Assembly (NCBI RefSeq): GCF_018283455.1
Contig: NZ_JAAMTH010000001.1
Location: forward strand, 1,469,501-1,533,500
DNA: 64,000 nt
Direction of reading: 5' to 3'
DNA from: Planococcus sp. MSAK28401
GTDB lineage: Bacteria > Bacillota > Bacilli > Bacillales_A > Planococcaceae
The notes under the pieces are model-generated. The model was given only the letters and a program-made list of their open reading frames with translations. It had not been told where the DNA came from and made no database searches. Position 1 is the first letter of the stretch. Each line of letters starts with the position of its first letter. Both the position numbers and the translations under genes were made by a program. Below are positions 9,166 through 17,852 of the stretch, piece by piece.

Positions 9166-10377
9166 GTGGCCCGCTATAAATATGAAGGCCGGGATCGAAA
9201 AAAAATCCGAAGCGGCATAGCTGTAGCCAATAGCCGACGAGAAGCGGTAGAGAAACTTCGCGATGATGGAATCCGCGTAATCGACATCCGTGAAATGCCT
9301 GCCACTACGCTGCAAAAAGATATTGTCATCGGCAATCCCGTTAAACGCGACCAGTTTATTATGTTCCTGCGCCAGTTTTCAACCTTAATGCGGGCAGGCG
9401 TAACGATTGTTGATTCGATTCATATCCTGTCCCAGCAGGTCGAATCGAAAGCTTTGCGAAAAGCGCTATCGGAAATCGCGGAAGAACTGCGAAAAGGCAA
9501 TTCCTTGTCCGACTCGCTGGCAAAATACCCGAAGATTTTCGAGCCGTTGACGATCAATTTAGTGAAAGCGGGAGAGTTATCGGGAAATATCGATGAATCA
9601 CTGGACAGTCTAGCGACGCATTACGATAAAGCCTATCAGACAAGGCAAAAAGTGGTGTCTGCAATGTCCTATCCGGTTGTGGTCGGCGTCCTGGCGATCG
9701 GCGTCGTTATTTTCCTATTATCTTCGATCGTTCCGATGTTTGCTGATATGTTCGAAGGCTTTGGTGGCGAACTGCCGATGATCACACAAATTGTCATGGC
9801 TGCTTCAGGCTTCGTGATGAGCTATTGGTATTTACTCATATTGGCCGTATTAGCAATGACGTCAGTTATTTGGCTGATGCGCAAAAATCCGAAAGGCAAT
9901 ATGATTCTTGATACTTTGCTTTTAAAGCTGCCTATATTCGGAAGGATTTTGCAGAAATCTGCACTCGCCCGGCTTACGAGAACATTGAGTTCACTGTTTT
10001 CCAGCTCGGTGCCTATTCTACAATGCTTGACGATGACCGAAAAAGTTGTCGGCAACGCCGTCATGTCGAAAGTTATCCTGGCTTCACGGGATTCACTGGA
10101 ACGCGGCGGCTCGTTAACTGAACCGATGCGCAAACATTGGGCATTCCCTCCGCTAATCCCTCATATGATTGCCATTGGGGAACAGACCGGATCACTCGAT
10201 CATATGCTTAGCAAAGTGGCGGAGTTTTATGAGAAGGAAGTGGACGCTGAAACCGACCGTTTGAAGGCATTGATAGAGCCGCTCATGATCGTTTTTCTTG
10301 CTGCATTAGTCGGGACTATAGTTCTAGCTATAATGATGCCGATGTTCGAAATGTTCCAAAATGTAGACAATTTGTAG
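9166..10377 (+). CDS. pilC: Type IV pilus inner-membrane platform protein PilC
   Basis: This 403-residue GspF/PilC family protein connects the PilB and PilT motors to the growing pilus. It has two homologous cytoplasmic helical domains (about 60-185 and 265-385), each followed by membrane segments: about 170-190, 215-235 and a C-terminal segment at 375-395. The ETGSLDHML-type and AGELSGNIDESL motifs are characteristic. The start is GTG one base after the pilT stop, with AAGGAG in the pilT end. No terminator follows; the pilin promoter lies in the 133-bp gap. Confidence 0.95.
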   Translation: MARYKYEGRDRKKIRSGIAVANSRREAVEKLRDDGIRVIDIREMPATTLQKDIVIGNPVKRDQFIMFLRQFSTLMRAGVTIVDSIHILSQQVESKALRKALSEIAEELRKGNSLSDSLAKYPKIFEPLTINLVKAGELSGNIDESLDSLATHYDKAYQTRQKVVSAMSYPVVVGVLAIGVVIFLLSSIVPMFADMFEGFGGELPMITQIVMAASGFVMSYWYLLILAVLAMTSVIWLMRKNPKGNMILDTLLLKLPIFGRILQKSALARLTRTLSSLFSSSVPILQCLTMTEKVVGNAVMSKVILASRDSLERGGSLTEPMRKHWAFPPLIPHMIAIGEQTGSLDHMLSKVAEFYEKEVDAETDRLKALIEPLMIVFLAALVGTIVLAIMMPMFEMFQNVDNL

Positions 10378-10431
10378 TCTTATTCCATAATTTGTATTAA
10401 AACTATTTCGTATAAAAACAAGAAAAAGCTA

Positions 10432-10459
10432 TTGCTATAATTGGTACTATTGTTATAAT
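10432..10459 (+). promoter_or_regulatory. Strong extended -10 promoter for the major pilin
   Basis: TTGCTA (10432-10437) and TATAAT (10454-10459) are 16 bp apart, and TG at 10451-10452 makes an extended -10 element. It lies about 50 bp upstream of the pilin start codon, so the major pilin can be transcribed at a higher level than the assembly genes. Confidence 0.8.
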
Positions 10460-10510
10460 TGAGCTGTACTCAAAGTAGTATTTAATAGTAAAAAAATAGG
10501 GGGAAAGAAA

Positions 10511-10957
10511 ATGAAAAAATACTTGCAGAAGAAATTAAACAATGAGAAAGGCATGACATTGATCGAGCTTTTGGCCGTTATCGTAATCATTGCGATTATT
10601 GCTGCAATTGCTATTCCGGCGATTGGGAATATTATTGAAAATAGCCGTGTAGGAGCTGCCAAATCAGATGCTTTAAGCGCAATTTCTGCTGCAGAATTGT
10701 ACTTGGCCGATAATCCTACTGCTACAACTGTTTTACTTGCTGACCTTGAAGATGGATATATTGACGATGCTGGAACTCTTACTGGCTTTACTTATACGCC
10801 TGCCGGAGCAGCAGATGCTAGTTTTGCTGGTGCTTCGACAGTAGATGGAGGCATTGCGATTACTTATGCTGCTGGCACTACTAAAGCTGATGTTTCTGCA
10901 TTACCTAATAACTCAGAAACTGGCGACGGTGATACTATTTCAATTACTGGTCGTTAA
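10511..10957 (+). CDS. pilA: Major type IV pilin
   Basis: This 148-residue prepilin has the class III leader ending in NEKG, then MTLIELLAVIVIIAIIAAIA, with Glu at mature position 5. The mature part is small and Ala/Thr/Gly/Asp-rich without cysteines, so no disulfide loop is formed, as in many Gram-positive pilins. A dedicated promoter precedes it and the ribosome site is AGGGGGAAAG, both consistent with a very abundant subunit. It is the only pilin in the cluster with the classic major-pilin layout. The next gene, pilM, follows after 20 bp. Confidence 0.9.
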   Translation: MKKYLQKKLNNEKGMTLIELLAVIVIIAIIAAIAIPAIGNIIENSRVGAAKSDALSAISAAELYLADNPTATTVLLADLEDGYIDDAGTLTGFTYTPAGAADASFAGASTVDGGIAITYAAGTTKADVSALPNNSETGDGDTISITGR

Positions 10958-10977
10958 ATTTTTAAGGAGCTGAAAAC

Positions 10978-11916
10978 ATGGCCTTATCGTTTTTCTCGAG
11001 AAAAGCACGCGTCGTCACCATCACTATAGAAGAAGACGCGATCCGTCATGTCGACCTGAAATCCTCTATGCCGATTGAGCTGAATTGTGCGGAAGAATTG
11101 CTTCTTCCCGAAGGCATCATCGAAGAGGGCAAGATTGTTGACGCGGATGCGCTGGCTGCGGAACTCGGTAAGGCTGTCAATCAGTGGGGTCTCTCTAAGA
11201 AGTCAGTCCGCTTCCTCGCCCCTGACGAATTCGTTATTATCCGCAAAGTACCATACCCCGAAGAAGTCGAAGCCGATGAACTGAAAGGCCATTTCTTTAT
11301 CGAAATCGGTTCGACGCTTTACCTGCCCTTTGAAGATCCCGTCTTCGATGTGGTGCCGTATCATCCTGATGATGAAGAACGGGAAGCGATCATTATCGCT
11401 TCTAAGGAATCAGTCATGCAGACCTATGAAGATGTGTTTGACCAAGTGAAACTGAAGGCCTTGGTTGCAGATATTACGCCGCTTGCTCTTTACCGGTTAG
11501 CGTATCTTGAACATGATTTTCATGAAGATGAACACATCATGCTTATCGATTTGCAGTCGAAAAAAATGACCGTTTCCATTTTTCATGAACATTACCCGAT
11601 GTTTATGAGGCCGGTGGATTTGGAAGTTTCAGATCCGTATATGTCCGATCGCTCCGCTGTTATGGAGACCATTGAAATCGAAGCTGAAAAATTAGCGAAC
11701 TTCTACCGCTACAATATGAACAGCGGAGAAATGGGAATCACTAAAATCATCTGCAATGGTGAATTTTATGATTGGCGATCTTTCCAGCGAAACTTGGAAG
11801 TCCGTTTTCAATTGCAAGTGTTGCCATTGGTTTTGAACGTCATTCCCTGCGGTGACGAAAAAGATGTTTCAAGACGCTTTAATCGGGCCATCGGTCTCGC
11901 GCTGAAAGAGGTGTAA
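10978..11916 (+). CDS. pilM: Type IV pilus assembly protein PilM
   Basis: This 312-residue protein belongs to the actin-like PilM family, a cytoplasmic ring component that binds the N-terminal tail of PilN. The N-terminal region (ITIEEDAIRHVDLK) and the middle MLIDLQSKKMTVSIF segment fit the nucleotide-binding ASKHA fold. The sequence is diverged from Gram-negative PilM, so the call relies on both fold-like motifs and position directly before pilN and pilO. A GGAG site precedes the ATG. Confidence 0.85.
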   Translation: MALSFFSRKARVVTITIEEDAIRHVDLKSSMPIELNCAEELLLPEGIIEEGKIVDADALAAELGKAVNQWGLSKKSVRFLAPDEFVIIRKVPYPEEVEADELKGHFFIEIGSTLYLPFEDPVFDVVPYHPDDEEREAIIIASKESVMQTYEDVFDQVKLKALVADITPLALYRLAYLEHDFHEDEHIMLIDLQSKKMTVSIFHEHYPMFMRPVDLEVSDPYMSDRSAVMETIEIEAEKLANFYRYNMNSGEMGITKIICNGEFYDWRSFQRNLEVRFQLQVLPLVLNVIPCGDEKDVSRRFNRAIGLALKEV

Positions 11917-11922
11917 GGATTT

Positions 11923-12690
11923 ATGTTGGTTGATATTAACTTGTTGCCGCAAAAAGAACGGGACCGCCCCGCGTTTTTGATTGCGGCGATTTCCATTTTA
12001 TTATTGGCCGTCATTATCTGGGCGGTTTTGGCGTTTATGGCTAGTTCCCATGAAAATGAACAGCAAGTTTTGAATGCGCAAGCTGTGCAAGTAGCAGCTG
12101 AACAAGCGGCAATCCGCTCTCAATTGGAGGTAGCCCAGGGCATGAACGAAGAGCAGCAATTGAAAGCCACTGTGGATTGGGCGGAAAGCTATCAATTCGA
12201 TACCGTTCCATTATTGGAAGAGTTGGTATCCATTTTGCCGGAGCGCGGATTTTTTGACAATTTCTCATATACCGGCTTGGACGAGGTGGTTTTGTCGGTC
12301 CAATTCGATACAACACGGGAAGCTGCTTATTACTTGGCGCAGTTGAAAGCATCAGAACTGATTGAGTCGGCGATGTTAGACACCGTTGTACAAGAAGAGT
12401 TTGATACTGAAGAAGTTGAAGAAAATATCGATAATGAAGAAATTGTTATTCAGGAAACGCCACGCTATATCGCTACCTATACAATTATCTTCATTGACGA
12501 CCGCCTGCCGACAGAAGATAGTGCTGTCGCTGGTGAAGCGGCAAATGAAGAACCGGGAGACGAAGTCCTGGATGAACCTGCAGAAGATGGAGATGCGGAT
12601 GTTGAAGTCGATGTAGAACCTGATGAGCCTACGGCAACCACGGAACCGGCTGAAACCACTCCAATAGAAATAGGGGGGGATGGCCAATGA
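11923..12690 (+). CDS. pilN: Type IV pilus assembly protein PilN
   Basis: This 255-residue protein starts MLVDINLLPQKERDR; the NLLP motif is the conserved PilM-binding tail of PilN. One membrane helix follows (about 23-43), then a coiled-coil stretch and a ferredoxin-like extracytoplasmic domain (about 75-185). The last ~55 residues form an acidic Pro/Glu/Asp/Thr-rich tail that ordinary PilN proteins lack. It lies 6 bp after pilM and overlaps pilO by 4 bp. Confidence 0.85.
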   Translation: MLVDINLLPQKERDRPAFLIAAISILLLAVIIWAVLAFMASSHENEQQVLNAQAVQVAAEQAAIRSQLEVAQGMNEEQQLKATVDWAESYQFDTVPLLEELVSILPERGFFDNFSYTGLDEVVLSVQFDTTREAAYYLAQLKASELIESAMLDTVVQEEFDTEEVEENIDNEEIVIQETPRYIATYTIIFIDDRLPTEDSAVAGEAANEEPGDEVLDEPAEDGDADVEVDVEPDEPTATTEPAETTPIEIGGDGQ

Positions 12691-13445
12691 GCAGCTTATC
12701 AAAAACCCAAAAAGAAAAAGGCTTAATCGGCTTAGCGGTTATTTTACTTCTGGCTATCGCGGCATACTCGTATTTCTTTCTATATGCACCAGCAAAAGAA
12801 GCCAAGCTGCAAGCAGAACAGATTTTGAGTTCTGAGCGGGACGTATTGGTTACTCTGCAAACGCAACTAAGGGAATTGCCGGAAGGTGAGAGAGTCAGCA
12901 TCAGAGAATTGCAGAAAAAAGTATCAGTGGAAGCATTGACGGAAATGATTGTACTGCAAGTCGAACAAGCTGAATTGCTTTCGAATACATTGATCAATAA
13001 TATCGGCATCACTGAAGGCGTGGTGGAATTGCCAGTCGCGGTGGAAGGGCTTGAAAACCTCCAGGAAGTCTTAACGACGGTGACAATCAACGCCAATGAA
13101 TACCAGGATATTACTACATTCATCGACGAAGTCGAATCAATGGAGCGCATCTTGATAGTCGAAGCAATTGATTTTGATTCTACCGAGGAAGTTATTGCCA
13201 TTGATCAGGAGATTGATCCCATCGAAGCAACACTCACTTTTTCAGCCTATTTCCGTCCGGATCTCATTGAGTTAGCAGACAGTTTGCCCAAACTAGATGC
13301 ACCGGCGCCTGCAGGCAAGGTCAACCCTTTGCCTCAAAATGACGGAACGGATTTTGCTGTAGAGTTTGAAACGGCAGAAGATGAAGGCGTTGATAGTGAC
13401 TCAGAAAATGAAGACGAAGAAAATGCAGCCGTTACAGAACAATGA
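12687..13445 (+). CDS. pilO: Type IV pilus assembly protein PilO
   Basis: This 252-residue protein has a short cytoplasmic start, one membrane helix (about 13-32), a coiled-coil region (35-75) and a ferredoxin-like domain, the layout of PilO, which pairs with PilN. The final ~30 residues are strongly acidic (DSDSENEDEEN-type), echoing the tail of PilN. It overlaps pilN by 4 bp (ATGA) and is followed by a terminator, so it ends the pilM-pilN-pilO unit. PilP and PilQ are absent, as expected for a cell without an outer membrane. Confidence 0.8.
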   Translation: MSSLSKTQKEKGLIGLAVILLLAIAAYSYFFLYAPAKEAKLQAEQILSSERDVLVTLQTQLRELPEGERVSIRELQKKVSVEALTEMIVLQVEQAELLSNTLINNIGITEGVVELPVAVEGLENLQEVLTTVTINANEYQDITTFIDEVESMERILIVEAIDFDSTEEVIAIDQEIDPIEATLTFSAYFRPDLIELADSLPKLDAPAPAGKVNPLPQNDGTDFAVEFETAEDEGVDSDSENEDEENAAVTEQ

Positions 13446-13448
13446 ACG

Positions 13449-13482
13449 AAAGAGGGAAATCACTGTGATTTCTCTCTTTTTA
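13449..13482 (+). terminator. Terminator after pilO
   Basis: The stem AAAGAGGGAAATC / GATTTCTCTCTTT (13449-13461 and 13467-13479) with a 5-base loop runs into a T stretch. It closes the pilus assembly operon before the peptidase gene. Confidence 0.85.
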
Positions 13483-13550
13483 ATAGGGCTAAATCAAGGG
13501 GTTCAAAAAAGTAATAAGAAAAAACTGTTCTTTTATACTCCCTTGTGCAG

Positions 13551-13581
13551 TTGCAAGGTTATTTTCATAAGAAGCTATATT
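13551..13581 (+). promoter_or_regulatory. Candidate promoter for the prepilin peptidase gene
   Basis: TTGCAA (13551-13556) and TATATT (13576-13581) are separated by 19 bp, a little long. The gene follows a terminator and therefore needs its own start. Confidence 0.4.
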
Positions 13582-13624
13582 AATTTTTAAAACTTACCAT
13601 TAATTTAAAGTAAAGAGGGTTTCT

Positions 13625-14380
13625 ATGATACTAACTTATTCAATTTTTTTCTCACTATTTGGCCTGGTGTTCGGCTCGTTTTATAATGTCGTTGGCTTGC
13701 GTGTCCCCAAAAAACAATCAATCGCTTATCCGCCATCTCATTGCACGAACTGTGAGCGGCGCTTGACGGCCATTGACTTGGTACCTGTCTTTTCTTATTT
13801 ATTCCTCAAAGGCCGATGCCGCACGTGCGGTTCAAAGATTCACTGGGTCTATCCGATGATGGAAGCGATCACCGCCGTTTTGTTCACGATTGTGTTCTTG
13901 AAGTTTGGCTTGACGCCGGAATTGATCATCGGCCTGTTGTTCGTGTCGCTGCTCGTCATCATCACCGTGTCGGATATCGCCTATATGCTTATACCGGATA
14001 AAGTGCTATTGCCGTTTGCGGCGGTGCTGCTCATATTGCGTTTCGTCATTCCGCTCGATCCGTGGTGGGATTCGCTCGTCGGTGCGTCGGTCGGATTTTC
14101 CGTCCTGCTGTTGATTGCCATTTTATCTAAAGGAGGCATGGGCGGGGGAGATATCAAATTGTTTTTTGTCATCGGGCTCGTGCTCGGAACGGCCGGGGCT
14201 TTGCTGACGTTGTTCTTCGCCTCATTTATCGGTGCGATCGCAGGAATCATTTTGCTTCGAGTAAGAAAACAAGGCCGAAAAACACCGATTCCGTTCGGCC
14301 CGTCAATCGCTTTATCCGCCGTCCTCGTCTATTTATGGGGCGAACAATTTATTGGTTGGTATTTCAATTTATTTATGTAG
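13625..14380 (+). CDS. pilD: Prepilin peptidase / N-methyltransferase (PilD/ComC family)
   Basis: This 251-residue membrane enzyme removes the leader of class III prepilins and methylates the new N-terminus. It begins with a membrane helix and the GSFYNVVGLRVP motif. A cytoplasmic loop with two CxxC pairs (HCTNCERR and RCRTCGSK) marks the bifunctional form. The two catalytic aspartates lie in VSDIAYMLIPD and GGGDIKLF, the GxGDxK-type motif of aspartic prepilin peptidases. Its likely substrates are the pilins encoded upstream. In B. subtilis the homologue ComC sits in the same chromosomal neighbourhood, next to maf and radC. Confidence 0.95.
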   Translation: MILTYSIFFSLFGLVFGSFYNVVGLRVPKKQSIAYPPSHCTNCERRLTAIDLVPVFSYLFLKGRCRTCGSKIHWVYPMMEAITAVLFTIVFLKFGLTPELIIGLLFVSLLVIITVSDIAYMLIPDKVLLPFAAVLLILRFVIPLDPWWDSLVGASVGFSVLLLIAILSKGGMGGGDIKLFFVIGLVLGTAGALLTLFFASFIGAIAGIILLRVRKQGRKTPIPFGPSIALSAVLVYLWGEQFIGWYFNLFM

Positions 14381-14452
14381 ATTATAACTTTATTATGTAA
14401 TCTTAAAAGATGACATAGTAATAATTATCGTTTTAACATACAATATATGGAG

Positions 14453-14558
14453 CAGAACACCTGAGACTCCCGCGGGAAGCGAGAAAGATGAGACCCCGCA
14501 AGTCGAGAAGCGACTGAGGAGGCTAAGCGCTCACCCGCAGGAAAGCGAAGGTGTTCTG
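14453..14558. repeat. Palindromic intergenic repeat, copy 1
   Basis: The 106-bp element has a 10-bp terminal inverted repeat (CAGAACACCT and AGGTGTTCTG) around a GC-rich core with GAGACTCCCGCGGG, GAGACCCCGC and GAGGAGGCT. The same blocks appear in reverse orientation at 21983-22112. I see no coding capacity. Confidence 0.7.
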
Positions 14559-14582
14559 TGGAATATCAACACGCTGAATCCA

Positions 14583-14625
14583 CAAAAAAAAGCGACAGAA
14601 CCAAATCGGTTCTGTCGCTTTTTAC
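14583..14625. terminator. Bidirectional terminator between pilD and the AbgT transporter
   Basis: A perfect 12-bp stem (AGCGACAGAACC / GGTTCTGTCGCT) is flanked by A-rich sequence on the left and T residues on the right. It can stop transcription from both convergent genes. Confidence 0.9.
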
Positions 14626-14627
14626 TA

Positions 14628-16154
14628 TTATCCGTTATAGCGGATCGGTGAAGCTGGCCCAAGATCAAGACCGAACAACATCCAGACGATCAACATGATG
14701 GTCCAGAAAATCATGAAGAAAATCGAGTATGGGAACATGACCGAGATCAATGTACCGATGCCCATTTTCTTGTCGTATTTCTGTGCGAATGCGATAACAA
14801 TCGCAAAATACGTCATAAGCGGTGTGATGATGTTGGTTGATGAATCAGCGATGCGGTAAGCCATTTGCGTCAGTTCCGGCGAATAGCCGAGCTGCATCAT
14901 GATTGGCACGAAGACCGGTGCAAGCATCGCCCATTTTGCGGAAGCGGAACCGATGAACAAATTGATGATCCCGACTACGATGACAAAGCCGATGATCAAC
15001 GGGATGCCCGTCAGGCTCATGGATTCTAGTGCCTGGGCACCATAGACGCCGAGCACCATGCCCATGTTTGATTCAGCGAAGTAAGCGACGAATTGTCCGG
15101 CTGTGAAAGCCAGGACGATGAAGACGCCCATTGATGCCATTGTGTCAGACATTTGTGCAGCGACGTCTTTGTCGCTCTTGATGTTCTTCGTCGCGATACC
15201 GTAAGCAAGGCCCGGCAAGAAGAACAGGATGGTGATGATCGGAACGAGTGAGCTCATGAACGGAGATTGGACGATGCCGCCGTCTTCTCCGCGCAATACG
15301 CCATTTTCCGGAACGATGAGAAGAGCCGTCAAAATGACACCGATTAGCGTTGTGATCCCAGCCCATAGCAGGCCTTTTTTCTCAAGCGTTGTCAGGCCGG
15401 TCATTTCTTCGCGGAACTCGCCTTTGTATTCGCCAAGGCGTGGTTCGACGACTTTTTCCGTTACGACAGCGCCGACGATCGTCAACAAGAACACAGAGAC
15501 GATGATGAAGTAATAGTTCATCGCGATGTTCATGCCTTCAGCATAGCCCGGATCGATGATCGAAGCGGCTGCGATGGTCAGTTCCCCGAGCATCGCGTCC
15601 GTTGCCGATAGCAACAAGTTGGCAGAGAATCCGGCAGAGACACCGGCAAACGCCGCGGCGAGGCCGGCAAGCGGATGGCGTCCAAGTGCGATAAAGATCA
15701 CTGCGCCGAGTGGAGGCAAGACGACATATCCAGCATCCGATGCAACACTCGACATGATACCAGCGAAGACGAGCCCGCCAGTGATGAGGAATTTCGGAAT
15801 CGACAGGACGAATCCGCGCAACACAGCGGAGATGAGGCCTGTGCGTTCCGCAACCCCGATCCCGAGCATCGTCACGAGCACGACGCCGAGCGGTGCGAAG
15901 CCGATGAAGTTATCGACCATGCTCGCGAAGATGTATTGAATGCCTTCTGCGTTCAATAAGTTCTTCACTTCCACGATTTCGCCTTCTTGGCCTGGGTGTT
16001 CGACTGAAATGCCGAGGTTCGCCAGCAAAGCGGAAACCGCGAGGACGACGATTGCGAGAACCGCAAACAAGGTCACCGGATGCGGCAGTTTATTACCGAT
16101 CGTTTCGATGCGGTCGAGGGATTTTTGGAACAATCCCCGTTTTTGGTTTTTCAA
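14628..16154 (-). CDS. abgT: AbgT-family transporter
   Basis: This 508-residue inner-membrane protein with about a dozen hydrophobic segments belongs to the AbgT family (p-aminobenzoyl-glutamate uptake, and in some members sulfonamide export). Family marks include the GSASAKWAMLAPVFVPIM stretch and YRIADSSTNIITPLM near the C-terminus. TTG at 16154 was chosen because GAAGGGAG lies 9 bases upstream; an in-frame ATG at 16178 would place that site inside the gene. It stands alone and opposes all neighbours, between the pilus cluster and maf, so it looks like an independent insertion relative to B. subtilis. The substrate is not certain. Confidence 0.9.
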   Translation of the reverse strand: MKNQKRGLFQKSLDRIETIGNKLPHPVTLFAVLAIVVLAVSALLANLGISVEHPGQEGEIVEVKNLLNAEGIQYIFASMVDNFIGFAPLGVVLVTMLGIGVAERTGLISAVLRGFVLSIPKFLITGGLVFAGIMSSVASDAGYVVLPPLGAVIFIALGRHPLAGLAAAFAGVSAGFSANLLLSATDAMLGELTIAAASIIDPGYAEGMNIAMNYYFIIVSVFLLTIVGAVVTEKVVEPRLGEYKGEFREEMTGLTTLEKKGLLWAGITTLIGVILTALLIVPENGVLRGEDGGIVQSPFMSSLVPIITILFFLPGLAYGIATKNIKSDKDVAAQMSDTMASMGVFIVLAFTAGQFVAYFAESNMGMVLGVYGAQALESMSLTGIPLIIGFVIVVGIINLFIGSASAKWAMLAPVFVPIMMQLGYSPELTQMAYRIADSSTNIITPLMTYFAIVIAFAQKYDKKMGIGTLISVMFPYSIFFMIFWTIMLIVWMLFGLDLGPASPIRYNG

Positions 16155-16243
16155 AATAGACAAACTCCCTTCAAGCATAAATGAGAAAACAACTATTAAA
16201 TTATTGTGTAATAGTAATTTTCAAAAAATTAAAGACTCTACCC

Positions 16244-16272
16244 ATTATAAAACCTTAAGAAACATAAGAAAA
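16244..16272 (-). promoter_or_regulatory. Candidate promoter for the AbgT transporter
   Basis: On the reverse strand TATAAT occupies 16249-16244, about 90 bp upstream of the start codon. A weak -35 (TTTTCT) sits 17 bp before it. The remaining 16179-16532 interval is AT-rich and non-coding apart from this and the maf promoter. Confidence 0.4.
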
Positions 16273-16477
16273 GCTATTTAAGGAAGTGCCAATTGCGCTA
16301 ATTTTGGATAATGTTTGACAAGTCTTGAGAATGCGCTCGGGGCGGGCAATAGAGAAGCGTGCAATAACATTATCAAAACAATAAAAAAGTTAAGTTGATC
16401 CTTGATTGTGTGAAAACGCTATCATCAAAAAAGGGATTTATAGGCTGGTTTTGAATGAAATTCAGTATTTCGCCATT

Positions 16478-16506
16478 TTGCCCCGGCTTTTTGATAATGG
16501 TATGAT
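16478..16506 (+). promoter_or_regulatory. Promoter of maf-radC
   Basis: TTGCCC (16478-16483) and TATGAT (16501-16506) are 17 bp apart, 27 bp before the maf start. Confidence 0.65.
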
Positions 16507-16532
16507 GGCTTGAAAAAAGGAGGTTTTATTTC

Positions 16533-17144
16533 ATGAAGTTCACAGCGAAACATCCGCTTATCCTGGCCTCGCAATCACCGCGCCGCCAAGAACTGCTTGG
16601 CCTGCTCGGAATTCCGTTTGACATTGTGCCAAGCGATATCCCGGAACCCGATCCGCAAGATTTCAATTCACCGGTTGATTACGTCCATGCGTGCGCTGTA
16701 CAAAAAGCGAAAGATATCGCAGGGAAGCACCCTGAAGCGCTCGTCATCGGATCGGATACTGTCGTCGTATTAAACGGGGAAATTTTATTGAAGCCAAAAG
16801 ACCAACAGCAAGCGTCTGCGTATTTGCGCAAATTGTCGGGCAAGACCCACGAAGTCATCACTGCCGTTTGCGTGCGCCGTGGCGATGAGGAAATGGCGTT
16901 TCATGAACGTGTACAAGTGCGTTTCTACGAATTGCCTGAGGCTTGGATCGATGCCTATACCGACACTGAAGATCCTTACGACAAAGCCGGGGCTTACGGC
17001 ATCCAAACCGTATCGGGCTTGTTTGTGGAAAAAATCGAAGGCGATTACAACGCAGTCGTCGGCTTGCCTATAGCAAAGCTGCTCCAGCACTTGACTCATG
17101 CGGGCTATGTAAAAGTCGAAGGAGCGCATGACTATGCCCAATGA
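16533..17144 (+). CDS. maf: Maf family nucleotide pyrophosphatase
   Basis: This 203-residue cytoplasmic enzyme hydrolyses non-canonical or modified nucleoside triphosphates (dTTP/UTP pyrophosphatase type). The signature SQSPRR occupies residues 13-18, and the catalytic Asp is expected at D75 in GSDTVV. The family is linked to septum formation in B. subtilis. AGGAGG precedes the ATG. The end overlaps radC by 11 bp, matching the conserved maf-radC-mreB order. Confidence 0.95.
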   Translation: MKFTAKHPLILASQSPRRQELLGLLGIPFDIVPSDIPEPDPQDFNSPVDYVHACAVQKAKDIAGKHPEALVIGSDTVVVLNGEILLKPKDQQQASAYLRKLSGKTHEVITAVCVRRGDEEMAFHERVQVRFYELPEAWIDAYTDTEDPYDKAGAYGIQTVSGLFVEKIEGDYNAVVGLPIAKLLQHLTHAGYVKVEGAHDYAQ

Positions 17145-17826
17145 CCAAGCGTTGATGATCCGCGATGTCCATATAGCCGACCGGCCGCGCGAACGGCTTA
17201 TTAAACAAGGAGCGGTGAGCTTATCCAATCAAGAGCTCATCGCCATCCTGTTGCGCACGGGCACCCGCGAGGAATCGGTTCTCCATCTCGCGAACCGTGT
17301 GCTCAAGCAATTCGAACATCTTCATGAATTAAAGCACGCCGCCATCGAAGAAATGACAGCGATCAACGGCATCGGCGAAGCAAAAGCCGTCCAGCTGCTC
17401 GCCGCCATTGAGCTGGGGCGAAGGCTCGCTTCCAAACAGACCGATGAACGCTTTACGATCCGCTCCCCGAAAGACGCCGCCAATTATTTAATGGATGACA
17501 TGACGTCGCTCAAGCAAGAGCATTTCGTCTGTTTATTCCTCAACATCAAAAATCAAGTGATGCACCGCCAAACCATTTTTGTCGGGAGCCTCAACGCCTC
17601 CATCGTCCATCCCCGCGAAATTTTCCGCGAAGCCGTCAGACGCTCGACCGCATCGATTGTCTGTGCGCATAACCATCCTTCTGGAAATCCTGCCCCATCT
17701 CCTGAAGACATCGATGTCACCAAGCGGCTCATGGAAGCCGGCTCGATCATCGGCATCGAACTGCTCGACCATATCATCATCGGCGACCATCAATTCACTT
17801 CATTAAAAGAAAAGGGGTTCATGTAG
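17134..17826 (+). CDS. radC: RadC family JAB-domain protein
   Basis: This 230-residue protein has an N-terminal helix-hairpin-helix part (INGIGEAKA, about 73-81) and a C-terminal JAMM metalloprotease-like domain with H179, H181, Ser and D192 in the HNHPSGN...SPEDID motif. It is annotated as a DNA repair protein but its biochemical role is unsettled. Two ATG codons occur six bases apart (17128, 17134). The second was chosen because AAGGAG lies 9 bases before it and only 3 before the first. It overlaps maf. Confidence 0.93.
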   Translation: MPNDQALMIRDVHIADRPRERLIKQGAVSLSNQELIAILLRTGTREESVLHLANRVLKQFEHLHELKHAAIEEMTAINGIGEAKAVQLLAAIELGRRLASKQTDERFTIRSPKDAANYLMDDMTSLKQEHFVCLFLNIKNQVMHRQTIFVGSLNASIVHPREIFREAVRRSTASIVCAHNHPSGNPAPSPEDIDVTKRLMEAGSIIGIELLDHIIIGDHQFTSLKEKGFM

Positions 17827-17852
17827 CACTGTATATTTTTTTCCGGATGTTC

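Noticed and set aside
13366-13590. A 74-codon forward frame spanning the pilO end and its terminator.
   Set aside because: It crosses a clear transcription terminator and is in a different frame from pilO.
15229-15959. Forward frames opposite the AbgT transporter.
   Set aside because: They are mirror frames of a membrane protein gene, rich in Pro, Ser and Arg without any motif.
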